From: Chlamydiota bacterium | Lineage (GTDB): Bacteria > Chlamydiota > Chlamydiia > Chlamydiales > Rhabdochlamydiaceae | NCBI GenBank assembly: GCA_023265495.1 | Contig: JAHFTP010000079.1 | Location: 1-7,825 of the forward strand | DNA length: 7,825 nucleotides | Reading direction: 5' to 3' | Shown: in pieces, positions 1 through 7,517 of the stretch | Position numbering within the stretch: the stretch's first letter is position 1 | How the letters are laid out: each line of letters begins with the position of its first letter | Made by a program: the position numbers and the translations under genes | The notes under the pieces: generated by a model | Databases searched by the model: none | The model's input: the letters and a program-made list of their open reading frames with translations, nothing else | Told to the model about the DNA's origin: nothing

Positions 1-417
1 TAAGTGTGTTTTAAATAATTCCCTGTCTTCTGTTAGCCGGATGGAGGCAACAGACGTTCCGAGTACTTGCACCTTGTGCTTTTTTAAGAAACCCATCTCA
101 TCGAGTTTTAATCCGAGATTTAATGCCGTCTGTCCACCAAACCCGAGCAAAATAGCATCAGGCCTTTCCTTCTCAATAATACGCGTGATAAAAGGGACGG
201 TCAGAGGTTGCAAATAGACAACATCTGCCATCTGAGCGTCTGTCTGCACGGTAGCTATGTTGGGGTTGACCAAAATGCAGCTGTGGCCCTCTTCTTTAAT
301 CGCTTTGATCGCTTGCGACCCCGAATAGTCAAACTCGCCCGCCTGACCAATACGCAGCCCTCCAGAGCCTAGAAGGAGGATTTTCTTAGCTTTTGTTTGC
401 TGTTCTTTTTTTTCCAT
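1..417 (-). CDS. carB: Carbamoyl-phosphate synthase large subunit, N-terminal part (cut by window edge)
   Basis: This is the first 139 codons of the large, ATP-using subunit, which makes carbamoyl phosphate from bicarbonate, ammonia delivered by CarA, and two ATP, for pyrimidine and arginine synthesis in the cytoplasm. I translated it by hand. It shows the N-terminal pre-ATP-grasp domain: GSGGLRIGQAGEFDYSGSQA at residues 17-36, NPNIATVQT at 51-59, GFGGQTALN at 92-100 and LTEDRELF near 129-136. The full protein is normally about 1,070 residues, so most of it lies beyond base 1. The ATG overlaps the carA stop as TAATG, and I see no Shine-Dalgarno sequence before it, so translation is probably coupled to carA. 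The GSGG and GEFDYSGSQA forms match the CAD/Bacteroidetes type; the enterobacterial form is nearer [20 protein letters not shown]. Codons 2-4 contain a run of eight A. Identity is very secure. Confidence 0.96.
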   Translation of the reverse strand, partial: MEKKEQQTKAKKILLLGSGGLRIGQAGEFDYSGSQAIKAIKEEGHSCILVNPNIATVQTDAQMADVVYLQPLTVPFITRIIEKERPDAILLGFGGQTALNLGLKLDEMGFLKKHKVQVLGTSVASIRLTEDRELFKTHL

Positions 418-1460
418 TACAACATCTGATAAAATGTTTTAAATAGCCCCACGCTGTCTGTAGGACCCGGAGCTGCCTCCGGGTGAAATTGCACAGCAAA
501 AAAAGGGAGGTCCTTATGGGCAATGCCCTCTATTGTCTGATCGTTGAGATTGCGCCACGACACTTCCCACCCACCGGGCAGACTTCCTTCATCCACTGCA
601 TACCCATGATTTTGTGACGTCAAATAACATTTCTTTGTTTTGGTGTCGATGCAGGGCTGGTTGTGTCCTCTATGTCCAAAGTGAAGCTTATACGTCCTAG
701 CGCCGATGCTTAAAGCTAACATCTGCGCACCTAAACAGATCCCAAAAATCGGTTTTGTTTTACGCATCGCCTTTTGCAGTACGGCGATCGTCTCTTTATT
801 TTGCATGGGGTCTCCCGGTCCATTGGAGATGAAGATCCCATCATAGTCTTCATTTGTATAGTCATAGTCATAAGGAACACGTTTCACTTCTATAGGAAAT
901 TGCAGAAGATGTCTCATGATATTTTCCTTCATGCCGCAGTCCACTGCAATGACTCTCTTTTTCCCTTTTCCATAAAGTATGGGCTCTTTGCAGCTGACAG
1001 AAGAAACGAAGTGGACGGCACTTTCCTCCACAAATGCGGGCATTTGTTCCCTGCTTGGCGTTATGACACCCAGCGCAGTTCCTTTTGTCCTCAGATGGAT
1101 TGTAAGGGCCCTTGTATCTACAGCAGTCATGAGTGGGATCTTTTGCTCTTGCAGCCACTGCAGCAAAGAACATCTACTTTGGAAATGGCTTGGGTGGGTA
1201 CAGAGCTCGGCTACAATCACACCGCTGACTTGGATTTTTTTCGACTCCCAAAAAGACGGTTCCGGAACGCCATAATTGCCAATAAGGGGAAAAGTAAAAA
1301 CAAGAATTTGCCCGGCAAAGGAAGGATCCGTTAACGATTCCACATACCCGGTCATGCCAGTTGTGAATACTACTTCACCAAAAAAATCTCCTCTCTGCCA
1401 GGAGGGAGAAAATCCCTCGAAAGTAGGACCAGATTTAAGTATAAGACGAGAAGGATTCAC
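417..1460 (-). CDS. carA: Carbamoyl-phosphate synthase small (glutaminase) subunit
   Basis: This subunit hydrolyses glutamine and passes ammonia through a tunnel to CarB. It has 347 residues, somewhat shorter than the 382 of E. coli CarA. The N-terminal CPSase domain is at about 1-150 (FTTGMTGY at 33-40, LTDPSFAGQ at 43-51, PLIGNYG at 58-64). The class I glutamine amidotransferase domain is at about 168-347, with nucleophile Cys242 in FGICLGAQ and the partners His326 and Glu328 in QFHPEAA. The start is GTG: the frame has a stop ten codons upstream with no ATG between, the next Met is residue 36 inside the domain, and an AAGG lies five bases before the GTG. An out-of-frame ATG overlaps this GTG and stops at once (ATGTGA). 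The tail (GHRGHNQPC at 262-270, LTSQNHGYAVD at 280-290) resembles the glutaminase domain of eukaryotic CAD. The last base of its stop codon region overlaps the carB start. Confidence 0.96.
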   Translation of the reverse strand: MNPSRLILKSGPTFEGFSPSWQRGDFFGEVVFTTGMTGYVESLTDPSFAGQILVFTFPLIGNYGVPEPSFWESKKIQVSGVIVAELCTHPSHFQSRCSLLQWLQEQKIPLMTAVDTRALTIHLRTKGTALGVITPSREQMPAFVEESAVHFVSSVSCKEPILYGKGKKRVIAVDCGMKENIMRHLLQFPIEVKRVPYDYDYTNEDYDGIFISNGPGDPMQNKETIAVLQKAMRKTKPIFGICLGAQMLALSIGARTYKLHFGHRGHNQPCIDTKTKKCYLTSQNHGYAVDEGSLPGGWEVSWRNLNDQTIEGIAHKDLPFFAVQFHPEAAPGPTDSVGLFKTFYQML

Positions 1461-1465
1461 ATCGG

Positions 1466-1470
1466 CCTTA
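1466..1470 (-). promoter_or_regulatory. Ribosome binding site of carA
   Basis: TAAGG on the minus strand lies five bases upstream of the GTG at 1460-1458. It is short but is the only purine-rich match near this start and supports the GTG choice. It is also within three bases of the overlapping ATG of the ATGTGA start-stop, so the two starts could compete for one ribosome. Confidence 0.5.
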
Positions 1471-1487
1471 AGCTTTTGATTTTACTC

Positions 1488-1515
1488 AATATAGCAAATG
1501 CGATCAAAAATACAA
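1488..1515 (-). promoter_or_regulatory. Candidate sigma-70-type promoter for carAB
   Basis: On the minus strand TTGTAT (1515-1510) and TATATT (1493-1488) are separated by 16 bases and sit about 28 bases upstream of the carA GTG. Three of six bases at -35 and five of six at -10 match consensus. It lies in the 70-base gap after the efflux operon and would let carAB be transcribed independently of the pump genes. The gap is AT-rich, so a chance match is possible. Confidence 0.45.
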
Positions 1516-1530
1516 GGAGAAAAAGACAGC

Positions 1531-2946
1531 TTATTTGTTATATGTGCTTTCAGAATACTTATCCGCTTCCACGACCCATCCGCCGCCGAGGGATGTGTAG
1601 ATATCAATAAGCGTTAAAAAGACATTGCCTTGAGCAGAGGCATAATCGAGCTCCGCGTCAAAGAGCTGTCTTTCTGCATCTAAAAAGTCCAAGTAATCTG
1701 TAAGTCCTTCTTGATAGCGCGCATTAGATAAGGTCAAATAAACAGAAAGGGTGCCTACTCTTTCTTTTTGCACAGTCACAATATCTTGAGATATCTTATG
1801 AGAGATGAGAGCGTCATTCACCTCTTTAAATGCGTTGAGCACCGTGGACTCGTACGTATAAATCAGAGCAGATTTTTCTGCTTTGGTAAGTTTTAGGTTG
1901 CTTGTCAGATATCCTCCCGTGAATATCTCTTGCATGAGGTTAAGTCCGTAGCTCCACACATTAGAAGGCCCGGTAAGGAGGTTATGCAGCTGTGAACTTT
2001 CGGCTCCATAGGCTCCTGTAAGGGATATTTGAGGGAAGAAGGCTGCCTTTGCAACGCCAATTTGCGCATTGGCAGCAATAAGATTTTGTTCTGCAGCAAG
2101 GATATCCGGCCTTTGGTTTAATACCTCAGAGGGAAGGGCTGCAGGCACCTCGGGAGGCATCACGATCTCATCTAAGATTTTTCCTCTTGGGATAGAAGAA
2201 GGAGGCTTGCCAATCAAGATAGAGAGCAAATCTTCCGTAAGAGCAATAGAGATCTGTACGTTATCTGCTTGTACCTGAGCATATTCTACTTCTGATGTTG
2301 CTTGCTGCACTTCCATATCAGAGGTGAGCCCTAGCTCAAAACGCGTTTTTGCTATGACAAGCGCATCATTGTAGTCTTGCAGAGTTGCCCGTGCAATTTC
2401 TAGCTGTTTATCATATTGTCTGAGCAAAACATAAGAAGAAGCTACAGATCCAACAAGAGACAAAACAACAGTTCGTCTGGTCTCTACTTGAGAAAGGAGG
2501 TTAGCTCTTGCTACCTCTACACCGCTGCGATACTGTCCCCACAGATCTACTTGATAGGAGGCATTTAACAAGAGAGTATACGAATCTATATAAGGATTTG
2601 TTCCTATAAATATCGGCTGCTGCGTGGTAGACGTTTTTTCCCTTCCTCCCGATGCTGCTCCACTCAGTTGCGGGTAGAGATACGAACGAGCAATCCCCAG
2701 CTGCGCTGCAAAGGCGTCCACATTGTACATAGCAGCAATCAAGTTTTGGTTATGGGCAAGGGCTTCGTTAATAAGTTCATCTAAGACAGGGTCTCCAAAC
2801 TGCTTCCACCAGTTCACATTAGAGTACTCTTGTGCTGCGTCCGTTGGAATGCGCCAGGACGAAGCCATAGGTGTATCCGGCCTTGTATACTTAGGATGCA
2901 TGGTGCAGGAGGATAAAAAGAGAAAGGTTAGCAAAATCTTCTTCAT
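1531..2946 (-). CDS. Outer-membrane efflux channel lipoprotein (OprM/NodT type, TolC superfamily)
   Basis: This is the exit duct of the tripartite pump: a trimeric barrel in the outer membrane with a long periplasmic helical tunnel that docks on the adaptor. It has 471 residues. A lipoprotein signal runs from residue 1 to the lipobox LSSC, giving a lipidated Cys14, as in OprM. Two outer-membrane efflux repeats follow. Their equivalent motifs are RFELGLTSDMEVQQA (202-216) and RYQEGLTDYLDFLDAERQL (410-428). The family signature NQRPDILAAEQNLIAAN is at 278-294, with FFPQISLTG at 303-311. The C-terminus LIDIYTSLGGGW (446-457) is typical of the end of this family, so the gene is complete. The ATG overlaps the transporter stop as ATGA and has a strong AAAGGAG four bases upstream. 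It is the last pump gene, and no terminator follows before carA. Substrate cannot be deduced from this protein. Confidence 0.94.
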   Translation of the reverse strand: MKKILLTFLFLSSCTMHPKYTRPDTPMASSWRIPTDAAQEYSNVNWWKQFGDPVLDELINEALAHNQNLIAAMYNVDAFAAQLGIARSYLYPQLSGAASGGREKTSTTQQPIFIGTNPYIDSYTLLLNASYQVDLWGQYRSGVEVARANLLSQVETRRTVVLSLVGSVASSYVLLRQYDKQLEIARATLQDYNDALVIAKTRFELGLTSDMEVQQATSEVEYAQVQADNVQISIALTEDLLSILIGKPPSSIPRGKILDEIVMPPEVPAALPSEVLNQRPDILAAEQNLIAANAQIGVAKAAFFPQISLTGAYGAESSQLHNLLTGPSNVWSYGLNLMQEIFTGGYLTSNLKLTKAEKSALIYTYESTVLNAFKEVNDALISHKISQDIVTVQKERVGTLSVYLTLSNARYQEGLTDYLDFLDAERQLFDAELDYASAQGNVFLTLIDIYTSLGGGWVVEADKYSESTYNK

Positions 2947-5900
2947 TTTTCTCCTTTATCCTTGGGAGGTTTAAATAAGATTTTAAAGAAGAAAGGAACG
3001 AAGAGCACAGCTAAAATGGTGGCTGCGATCATACCTCCGAATACGCCTATCCCCACAGAGTGTCTACTCGCAGCGCCGGCTCCGGAGCTGACAATCAACG
3101 GAACAACACCAAAAATAAATGTGAGCGACGTCATGATAATAGCTCGGAAACGGAGCCTTGCAGCCTCTATTGCAGCCTCCATTATGGGCATCCCCTCCTT
3201 ATGTTTGTCTACAGCAAACTCAACGATTAATATCGCATTCTTTGCAGAAAGAGCAATTAACGTCACAAGGCCTATTTGGAAATACACATCATTGGACATG
3301 TGTTTGAGCCATATGGCGACAAAAGCACCAAAAGCACCAAAGGGAACAGCCATGAGTACAGCAAAAGGCAGCGACCACCGTTCATAGAGAGCGGAGAGAA
3401 TTAAAAAAACCATGATGAGTCCCGCAACTAAAACGATAGAGGAGGCCCCCCCCGTTGCAATTTCTTGATAAGCCTGTCCACTCCATCCATAGTGCATATC
3501 GCCGGAGAGGACTTCCTCTGCCACTTCTTCCATAGCTAAAATCGCTTGTCCTGTTGTGTAGCCTGGCGCAGGACTTCCCATAATCTCTGCTGCTCGAAAA
3601 TCATTAAAGCGGCTGACGAGGTTCGACCCCTTTGTTGGCGTGATCGAAAGCAAGGAGTTTAATGGAACCATCTGGTTATTGGAAGAACGCACATACATAT
3701 CTCCAATATTGGCTAAACGTTCTCTGTACTGCGGCTGTGCTTGGACAATAACCTGGTAGACCCTTCCAAATTTATTAAAGTTGTTCACATACACAGAGCC
3801 AAGCAGCGTTTGCAGGGCTTGATAGACATCAGCGATAGAAACGCCAAGAGCTCTGGCCTTATACCGATCCAAGTCGACATAAAATTGCAAATTATTAAAT
3901 TGCGCCGTCGTAATCAGAGGAGTCAGCTCCGGCCTCTCTTTTGCTTTGAGGATAAATGTTTCTATAGCCTCCTCTAAGGCCTTATCTCCGCCGTCCCCTC
4001 TATTTTCAATCCAAAATTCAAAACCACCTATCGTTCCCAGCCCTTGGATTGCTGGTGGCGACACTAAAAAAACGGAAGCATCCTGTATTTCTCTCATGGA
4101 AACAGTAAGATCTTTCAAGATCTGCTGTGCTTGTAAAGACTTGTCTTTGCGATACTTCCAATCTTTGAGCATAATGAAGTTGGTGCCGATTGTCGTTCTA
4201 TCCAAGCTTTCAATTAAGCTAAATCCTGTAAAAGAGATGACTCTTTCTACTCCAGGATGTTTGTTTGCTATCTCACTTATTTGATTATCTACATAGGCTG
4301 TTCTATCGAGGCTTGCAGCGTCAGGCAGATTAGCAATGGCTATGATATATCCCTGATCCTCATTTGGGACAAAACTCTTAGGAGTGATTACGAAAAAATA
4401 ACCTAAAGTACCAAGAATGCAGAAGAAAATGGTGAAACAAATTGTTTTTGAGCGAATAAGAAAAGAAACGGCTTGCAAATAGTTTTTTGTGAGGTGCTCT
4501 AATCCTTTATTAAATTGTATGGCCACCTTATTTTCTTTTTCCTTTGGCTTTAATAACAGAGCAGCAAGGGCAGGACTTAAGGTTAGTGCCACTAGCCCGG
4601 AGAAAAATACGGAGATGGCAATAGTTATAGCAAATTGCTTATATAGCTGCCCGGCAATACCTCCCAAAAAGGCGACCGGGATAAAGACCGCGCAAAGAAC
4701 AAAAACAATAGCAATGACGGGGCCTGTAACCTCCTGCATTGCTTTTATTGCCGCATCCTTTGGAGAGAGTTTTAATGTACGCAAATTTCTCTCTACGTTC
4801 TCTACAACAACTATCGCATCATCTACCACAATCCCGATAGCCAGCACCATACCAAATAGAGTGAGCGTATTAATCGAAAAGTGAAGAAGATACATTCCAG
4901 CAAAGGTTCCAATGATAGAAACGACAAGAGCAATAACAGGGATCAAAGTAGCGCGCAAATTCTGTAAAAAGATGAAGACAACAAGCATCACAAGCAGCGC
5001 TGCTTCAAACATGGTTCGCACTACTTCAGCAATCGACGATTTAATGAACAGTGTCGTGTCGTAGGGGATCGTATAGTCAATGCCCTTGGGAAAATTTTTT
5101 GAAATTTTTTCCATCGTAGCGCGAATGGAATTGGCTACATCAAGAGCATTGGCTCCATATTCCTGATAGATAGCTAGATTGATAGTCGGTTTGGTGTCTA
5201 TGCTCCCGTCGACCGTATAATCTTGAGCTCCCAGGTTTATTTGGGCGACATCTTTTAATAGGACTATGGCCCCACTCAGGTCCGCGCGGAGGACGATATT
5301 TTCAAACTCCTCCACCGTGCTCAGACGTCCTTGCGTTGTCATCGGCACAGTTAATGTCACGGGGTGGATATTGGGAGCTTGTCCAAGCTGCCCTAAGCCG
5401 AAATCTTGATTTTGCTCTTGGACTGCCAGGACAATATCATTTGTGGAAATGCCCAGCTGCGCCATCAGATCGGGCCTCAGCCAAATCCTCATTGAGTAGT
5501 TTCTTTGGCCTATTACGTTAATTTGGCTGATGCCAGGGAGTAATTCCAACTCATTAACCACATTGATACTGGCATAGTTGCTAATAAACTCTTGATCATA
5601 GGTGCCATCAGGAGATTGTAGCGCCACGACAAGAAGAATGTTAGGAGTCTGTTTGTTGATAATAACCCCTTCTTGTTGTACGGTCGTCGGCAGCTGCGAC
5701 ATGGCCTGGCTGACTAGGTTCTGCACGTTAACCTGATCCATGTTTGCATCGCTGCCAATAGCAAAATAGACATCGAGGGTCATGTTGCCCGTCGCTGAGT
5801 TTTGCGAATACATGTAAATCATATCCTCGACGCCGAGGATCTGTTGTTCCAAAGGGGAGGCCACATCATTGGCCATGGTATCTGCGTTAGCTCCATTATA

Positions 5901-6047
5901 GCTTGTAGTCACCTGAATGAGGGGCGGGGTAATGTTTGGGTATTGTTCGATGGGCAAGACTCGCATGGCAACAAATCCCGCAAAAACAATCAATATCGAT
6001 ATGACGCTAGCAAAGATCGGATGATTGATGAAGAAGCGAGATATCAT
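2943..6047 (-). CDS. RND multidrug efflux transporter, inner membrane (AcrB/MexB family, HAE-1 type)
   Basis: This is a proton-driven trimeric antiporter that takes amphiphilic compounds from the periplasm or inner membrane and passes them to the channel. It has 1,034 residues against 1,049 for E. coli AcrB, so it is full length. The first membrane helix is at about 10-28 (ISRFFINHPIFASVISILI) and the first porter domain follows. Membrane helices 2-6 lie at about 340-500, with the proton-relay pair Asp409-Asp410 in GIVVDDAIVVVENVER. The second porter domain is at about 560-860 (PPAIQGLGTIGGFEF at 664-678). Helices 8-12 lie at about 870-1022, with Lys936 (IALSAKNAILIVEF) and Arg968 corresponding to AcrB Lys940 and Arg971. 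All relay residues are present, so the pump should be active. By eye, several Phe of the AcrB distal pocket are aliphatic here. A G8 tract lies at codons 865-868. The ATG overlaps the adaptor stop (ATGA) and has only a weak, distant Shine-Dalgarno. Confidence 0.96.
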   Translation of the reverse strand: MISRFFINHPIFASVISILIVFAGFVAMRVLPIEQYPNITPPLIQVTTSYNGANADTMANDVASPLEQQILGVEDMIYMYSQNSATGNMTLDVYFAIGSDANMDQVNVQNLVSQAMSQLPTTVQQEGVIINKQTPNILLVVALQSPDGTYDQEFISNYASINVVNELELLPGISQINVIGQRNYSMRIWLRPDLMAQLGISTNDIVLAVQEQNQDFGLGQLGQAPNIHPVTLTVPMTTQGRLSTVEEFENIVLRADLSGAIVLLKDVAQINLGAQDYTVDGSIDTKPTINLAIYQEYGANALDVANSIRATMEKISKNFPKGIDYTIPYDTTLFIKSSIAEVVRTMFEAALLVMLVVFIFLQNLRATLIPVIALVVSIIGTFAGMYLLHFSINTLTLFGMVLAIGIVVDDAIVVVENVERNLRTLKLSPKDAAIKAMQEVTGPVIAIVFVLCAVFIPVAFLGGIAGQLYKQFAITIAISVFFSGLVALTLSPALAALLLKPKEKENKVAIQFNKGLEHLTKNYLQAVSFLIRSKTICFTIFFCILGTLGYFFVITPKSFVPNEDQGYIIAIANLPDAASLDRTAYVDNQISEIANKHPGVERVISFTGFSLIESLDRTTIGTNFIMLKDWKYRKDKSLQAQQILKDLTVSMREIQDASVFLVSPPAIQGLGTIGGFEFWIENRGDGGDKALEEAIETFILKAKERPELTPLITTAQFNNLQFYVDLDRYKARALGVSIADVYQALQTLLGSVYVNNFNKFGRVYQVIVQAQPQYRERLANIGDMYVRSSNNQMVPLNSLLSITPTKGSNLVSRFNDFRAAEIMGSPAPGYTTGQAILAMEEVAEEVLSGDMHYGWSGQAYQEIATGGASSIVLVAGLIMVFLILSALYERWSLPFAVLMAVPFGAFGAFVAIWLKHMSNDVYFQIGLVTLIALSAKNAILIVEFAVDKHKEGMPIMEAAIEAARLRFRAIIMTSLTFIFGVVPLIVSSGAGAASRHSVGIGVFGGMIAATILAVLFVPFFFKILFKPPKDKGEK
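2951..2957 (-). promoter_or_regulatory. Strong ribosome binding site of the outer-membrane channel gene
   Basis: AAAGGAG lies inside the last codons of the transporter gene, four bases before the channel ATG. It is the best Shine-Dalgarno match in the window. Together with the ATGA overlap it should allow both coupled and independent initiation of the channel gene. Confidence 0.7.
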
Positions 6048-7216
6048 AACAGATCTTGCCCCTGAGGTCCATTGTTAGAAGGGGCGATAGGAACCCACGT
6101 TTTGATCGTTACCGGCATCTTGTTTTGAACTCTGCTGCCCCCTTCCGTTATCACCACATCTCCCTCCTTTAGTCCGGACTGGATGATCCAATAGTCCAAA
6201 TACCAGTCTCCCACTTCAACGGGGCGGATTTCAGCCTCTCCTTGCGTATTGACCACGTAGACAAAAATGCCGTTTTGTCCTTGCATCACGGCCGTTTGCG
6301 GCACGATAATAGCTCCCGGCCTTGTGGCACCCTTTATGATGACGCGAACAAATTGTCCCGGTCTTACCCACCCCTTAGAATTAGCTAATATGGCTCGTAC
6401 CAACATGGTTCCTGTACTTTGCTGCAAAGCAGGATCGACAAAGTTCACTGTGCCTTTTGCCGGCATCACGGTCCCATCTGCTAAGATGACTTCAATAGTA
6501 AAGGCCATATTTTCTGGGTATTTAAATAAGTTCCTTGCGGCTTCATCTCTAGCTTTTAATATATCTCCTTCAGATACGCTAAAGTTGATCCAAATGGGAT
6601 CTATCACATAAATATTCGTGAGAAGACTATTAGGTCCTGGGGAAATCAATGCTCCTTCTCGAAAAATAGCCCTGCTTGCCATGCCGGTAACAGGCGCCGT
6701 GATAGAAGCAAATCCCAAGTTCAACTCTGCTTGTTCTACTTTTGCCTGAGCAGTCATCACATCTGCATTGGCTGCTAATTCTTCTGCAATAGCATTATCT
6801 AAGTCTCTTTGGCTAACTGCATTCTTTTCATAGAGAGGAACCATTCTTTTTTTCATCTGCTGTGCATTCCAAAGCAGAGCTTTTTGCCTCGCTAGTTCCC
6901 CTTTTGCCATATCTAGAGAGGCGACAAAGGGGCGCTGATCTAAAACAAACATTAAATCTCCGTTATGTACAAGAGATCCTTCTTGATACGCGATATTGGT
7001 TAAATACCCCTCTACTCGGGCTCTGAGTTCGACAATATGAGAGCTTTCTCCCACACCAATATATTGCAAGTCGGCAGGTATCGTCATAGGCACTACATGC
7101 ATAGCGGAAACTGAAAAGGGAGCAAGTGGTTTTTGCTGCGGTTTATTGCAAGAAGCAAATAGACAAATAATAAGGGCGGAAGCAAAGCCAACAATTTGAA
7201 ATGGAAAACATCTCAT
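6044..7216 (-). CDS. Periplasmic adaptor (membrane fusion) lipoprotein of RND pump, AcrA/MexA type
   Basis: This adaptor bridges transporter and channel across the periplasm. From the chosen ATG it has 390 residues. A lipoprotein signal ends at LFASC, making Cys23 the likely lipidated residue; Phe rather than Leu at -3 is a mild departure from the usual lipobox. Order of domains: lipoyl half-motif RARVEGYLTNIAYQEGSLV (65-83), alpha-helical hairpin about 98-168 with tip-like LYEKNAVSQRDLDNA (128-142), second lipoyl half ending TAPVTG (173-178), beta-barrel about 195-290, then the membrane-proximal domain with PGQFVRV and IIVPQTAVMQG. The frame stays open to a TTG at 7276, but I start at 7216 because only this places a basic Arg just before the hydrophobic signal core. 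The 20-residue extension is polar and signal-less. There is no clear Shine-Dalgarno before 7216. The stop overlaps the transporter start. No regulator gene sits beside it. Confidence 0.94.
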   Translation of the reverse strand: MRCFPFQIVGFASALIICLFASCNKPQQKPLAPFSVSAMHVVPMTIPADLQYIGVGESSHIVELRARVEGYLTNIAYQEGSLVHNGDLMFVLDQRPFVASLDMAKGELARQKALLWNAQQMKKRMVPLYEKNAVSQRDLDNAIAEELAANADVMTAQAKVEQAELNLGFASITAPVTGMASRAIFREGALISPGPNSLLTNIYVIDPIWINFSVSEGDILKARDEAARNLFKYPENMAFTIEVILADGTVMPAKGTVNFVDPALQQSTGTMLVRAILANSKGWVRPGQFVRVIIKGATRPGAIIVPQTAVMQGQNGIFVYVVNTQGEAEIRPVEVGDWYLDYWIIQSGLKEGDVVITEGGSRVQNKMPVTIKTWVPIAPSNNGPQGQDLL

Positions 7217-7243
7217 AGTAAAACACTTTTTTGTTTTAATTAA

Positions 7244-7271
7244 TCCATACCACTCGTGATTATTTTGTAAA
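7244..7271 (-). promoter_or_regulatory. Weak candidate promoter of the efflux operon
   Basis: TTTACA (7271-7266) and TATGGA (7249-7244) on the minus strand are 16 bases apart, with five of six and three of six consensus matches. A transcript would begin close to the adaptor ATG at 7216. The surrounding 7260-7345 stretch is very AT-rich, with AAAT repeats near 7287-7298, so other hexamers could serve equally well. Use of this promoter would rule out the upstream TTG start. Confidence 0.22.
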
Positions 7272-7351
7272 AACAAAAAAGATGATAAATAAATAAAAAA
7301 CCGAATTTTTTATCTTATATATTATTAAAACAAAAGAGCTTTTCCCATTTT

Positions 7352-7408
7352 CTCAACTTTGCAACTTTTAGCAGCTTGAGCTAGGCTGCTAAAAGTTGCA
7401 AAGTTGAG
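7352..7408. repeat. Perfect 23-bp inverted repeat (long hairpin 1)
   Basis: The left arm 7352-7374 and right arm 7386-7408 are exact reverse complements with an 11-base spacer. Inside the spacer C7375-G7385 and T7377-A7383 can also pair, with two wobble pairs possible, leaving a loop of about five bases. Neither side has a good T-run: the plus strand continues TTTCCTTCTC and the minus strand AAAATGGG. It is therefore not a textbook intrinsic terminator, though on the plus strand it could act as a poor one. It stands about 135 bases upstream of the adaptor ATG. The arms share no evident sequence with the second hairpin. Confidence 0.9.
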
Positions 7409-7517
7409 TTTCCTTCTCTGACAAATATCTATTTATCTCCGCTCCCGTTTCTACAACGGAAAAATTGCTCAAAATCTATATTTCGTGGATAGTCTCCTGC
7501 TGCAGAGGAATTCCAGT

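Noticed and set aside
774..1334. A 186-codon plus-strand open frame opposite carA, with others opposite the pump genes
   Set aside because: They lie fully antisense to strongly identified genes, show no domain or compositional sense, and have no ribosome sites.
5090..5112. A repeated AAATTTTTTG motif within the transporter gene
   Set aside because: It encodes ordinary residues (EKISKNFPKG region) and is only two units long.
7217..7276. A 20-residue N-terminal extension of the adaptor from a TTG codon
   Set aside because: It is polar, puts the lipoprotein signal 20 residues inside the protein and has no ribosome site; the ATG at 7216 gives a normal signal sequence.
7389..7475. A minus-strand stretch reading FSVVETGAEINRYLSEKET before a stop inside hairpin 1
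   Set aside because: It looks protein-like, but it is only 28 codons between stops, lacks a start and matches nothing I can name. A decayed gene is possible but cannot be supported.
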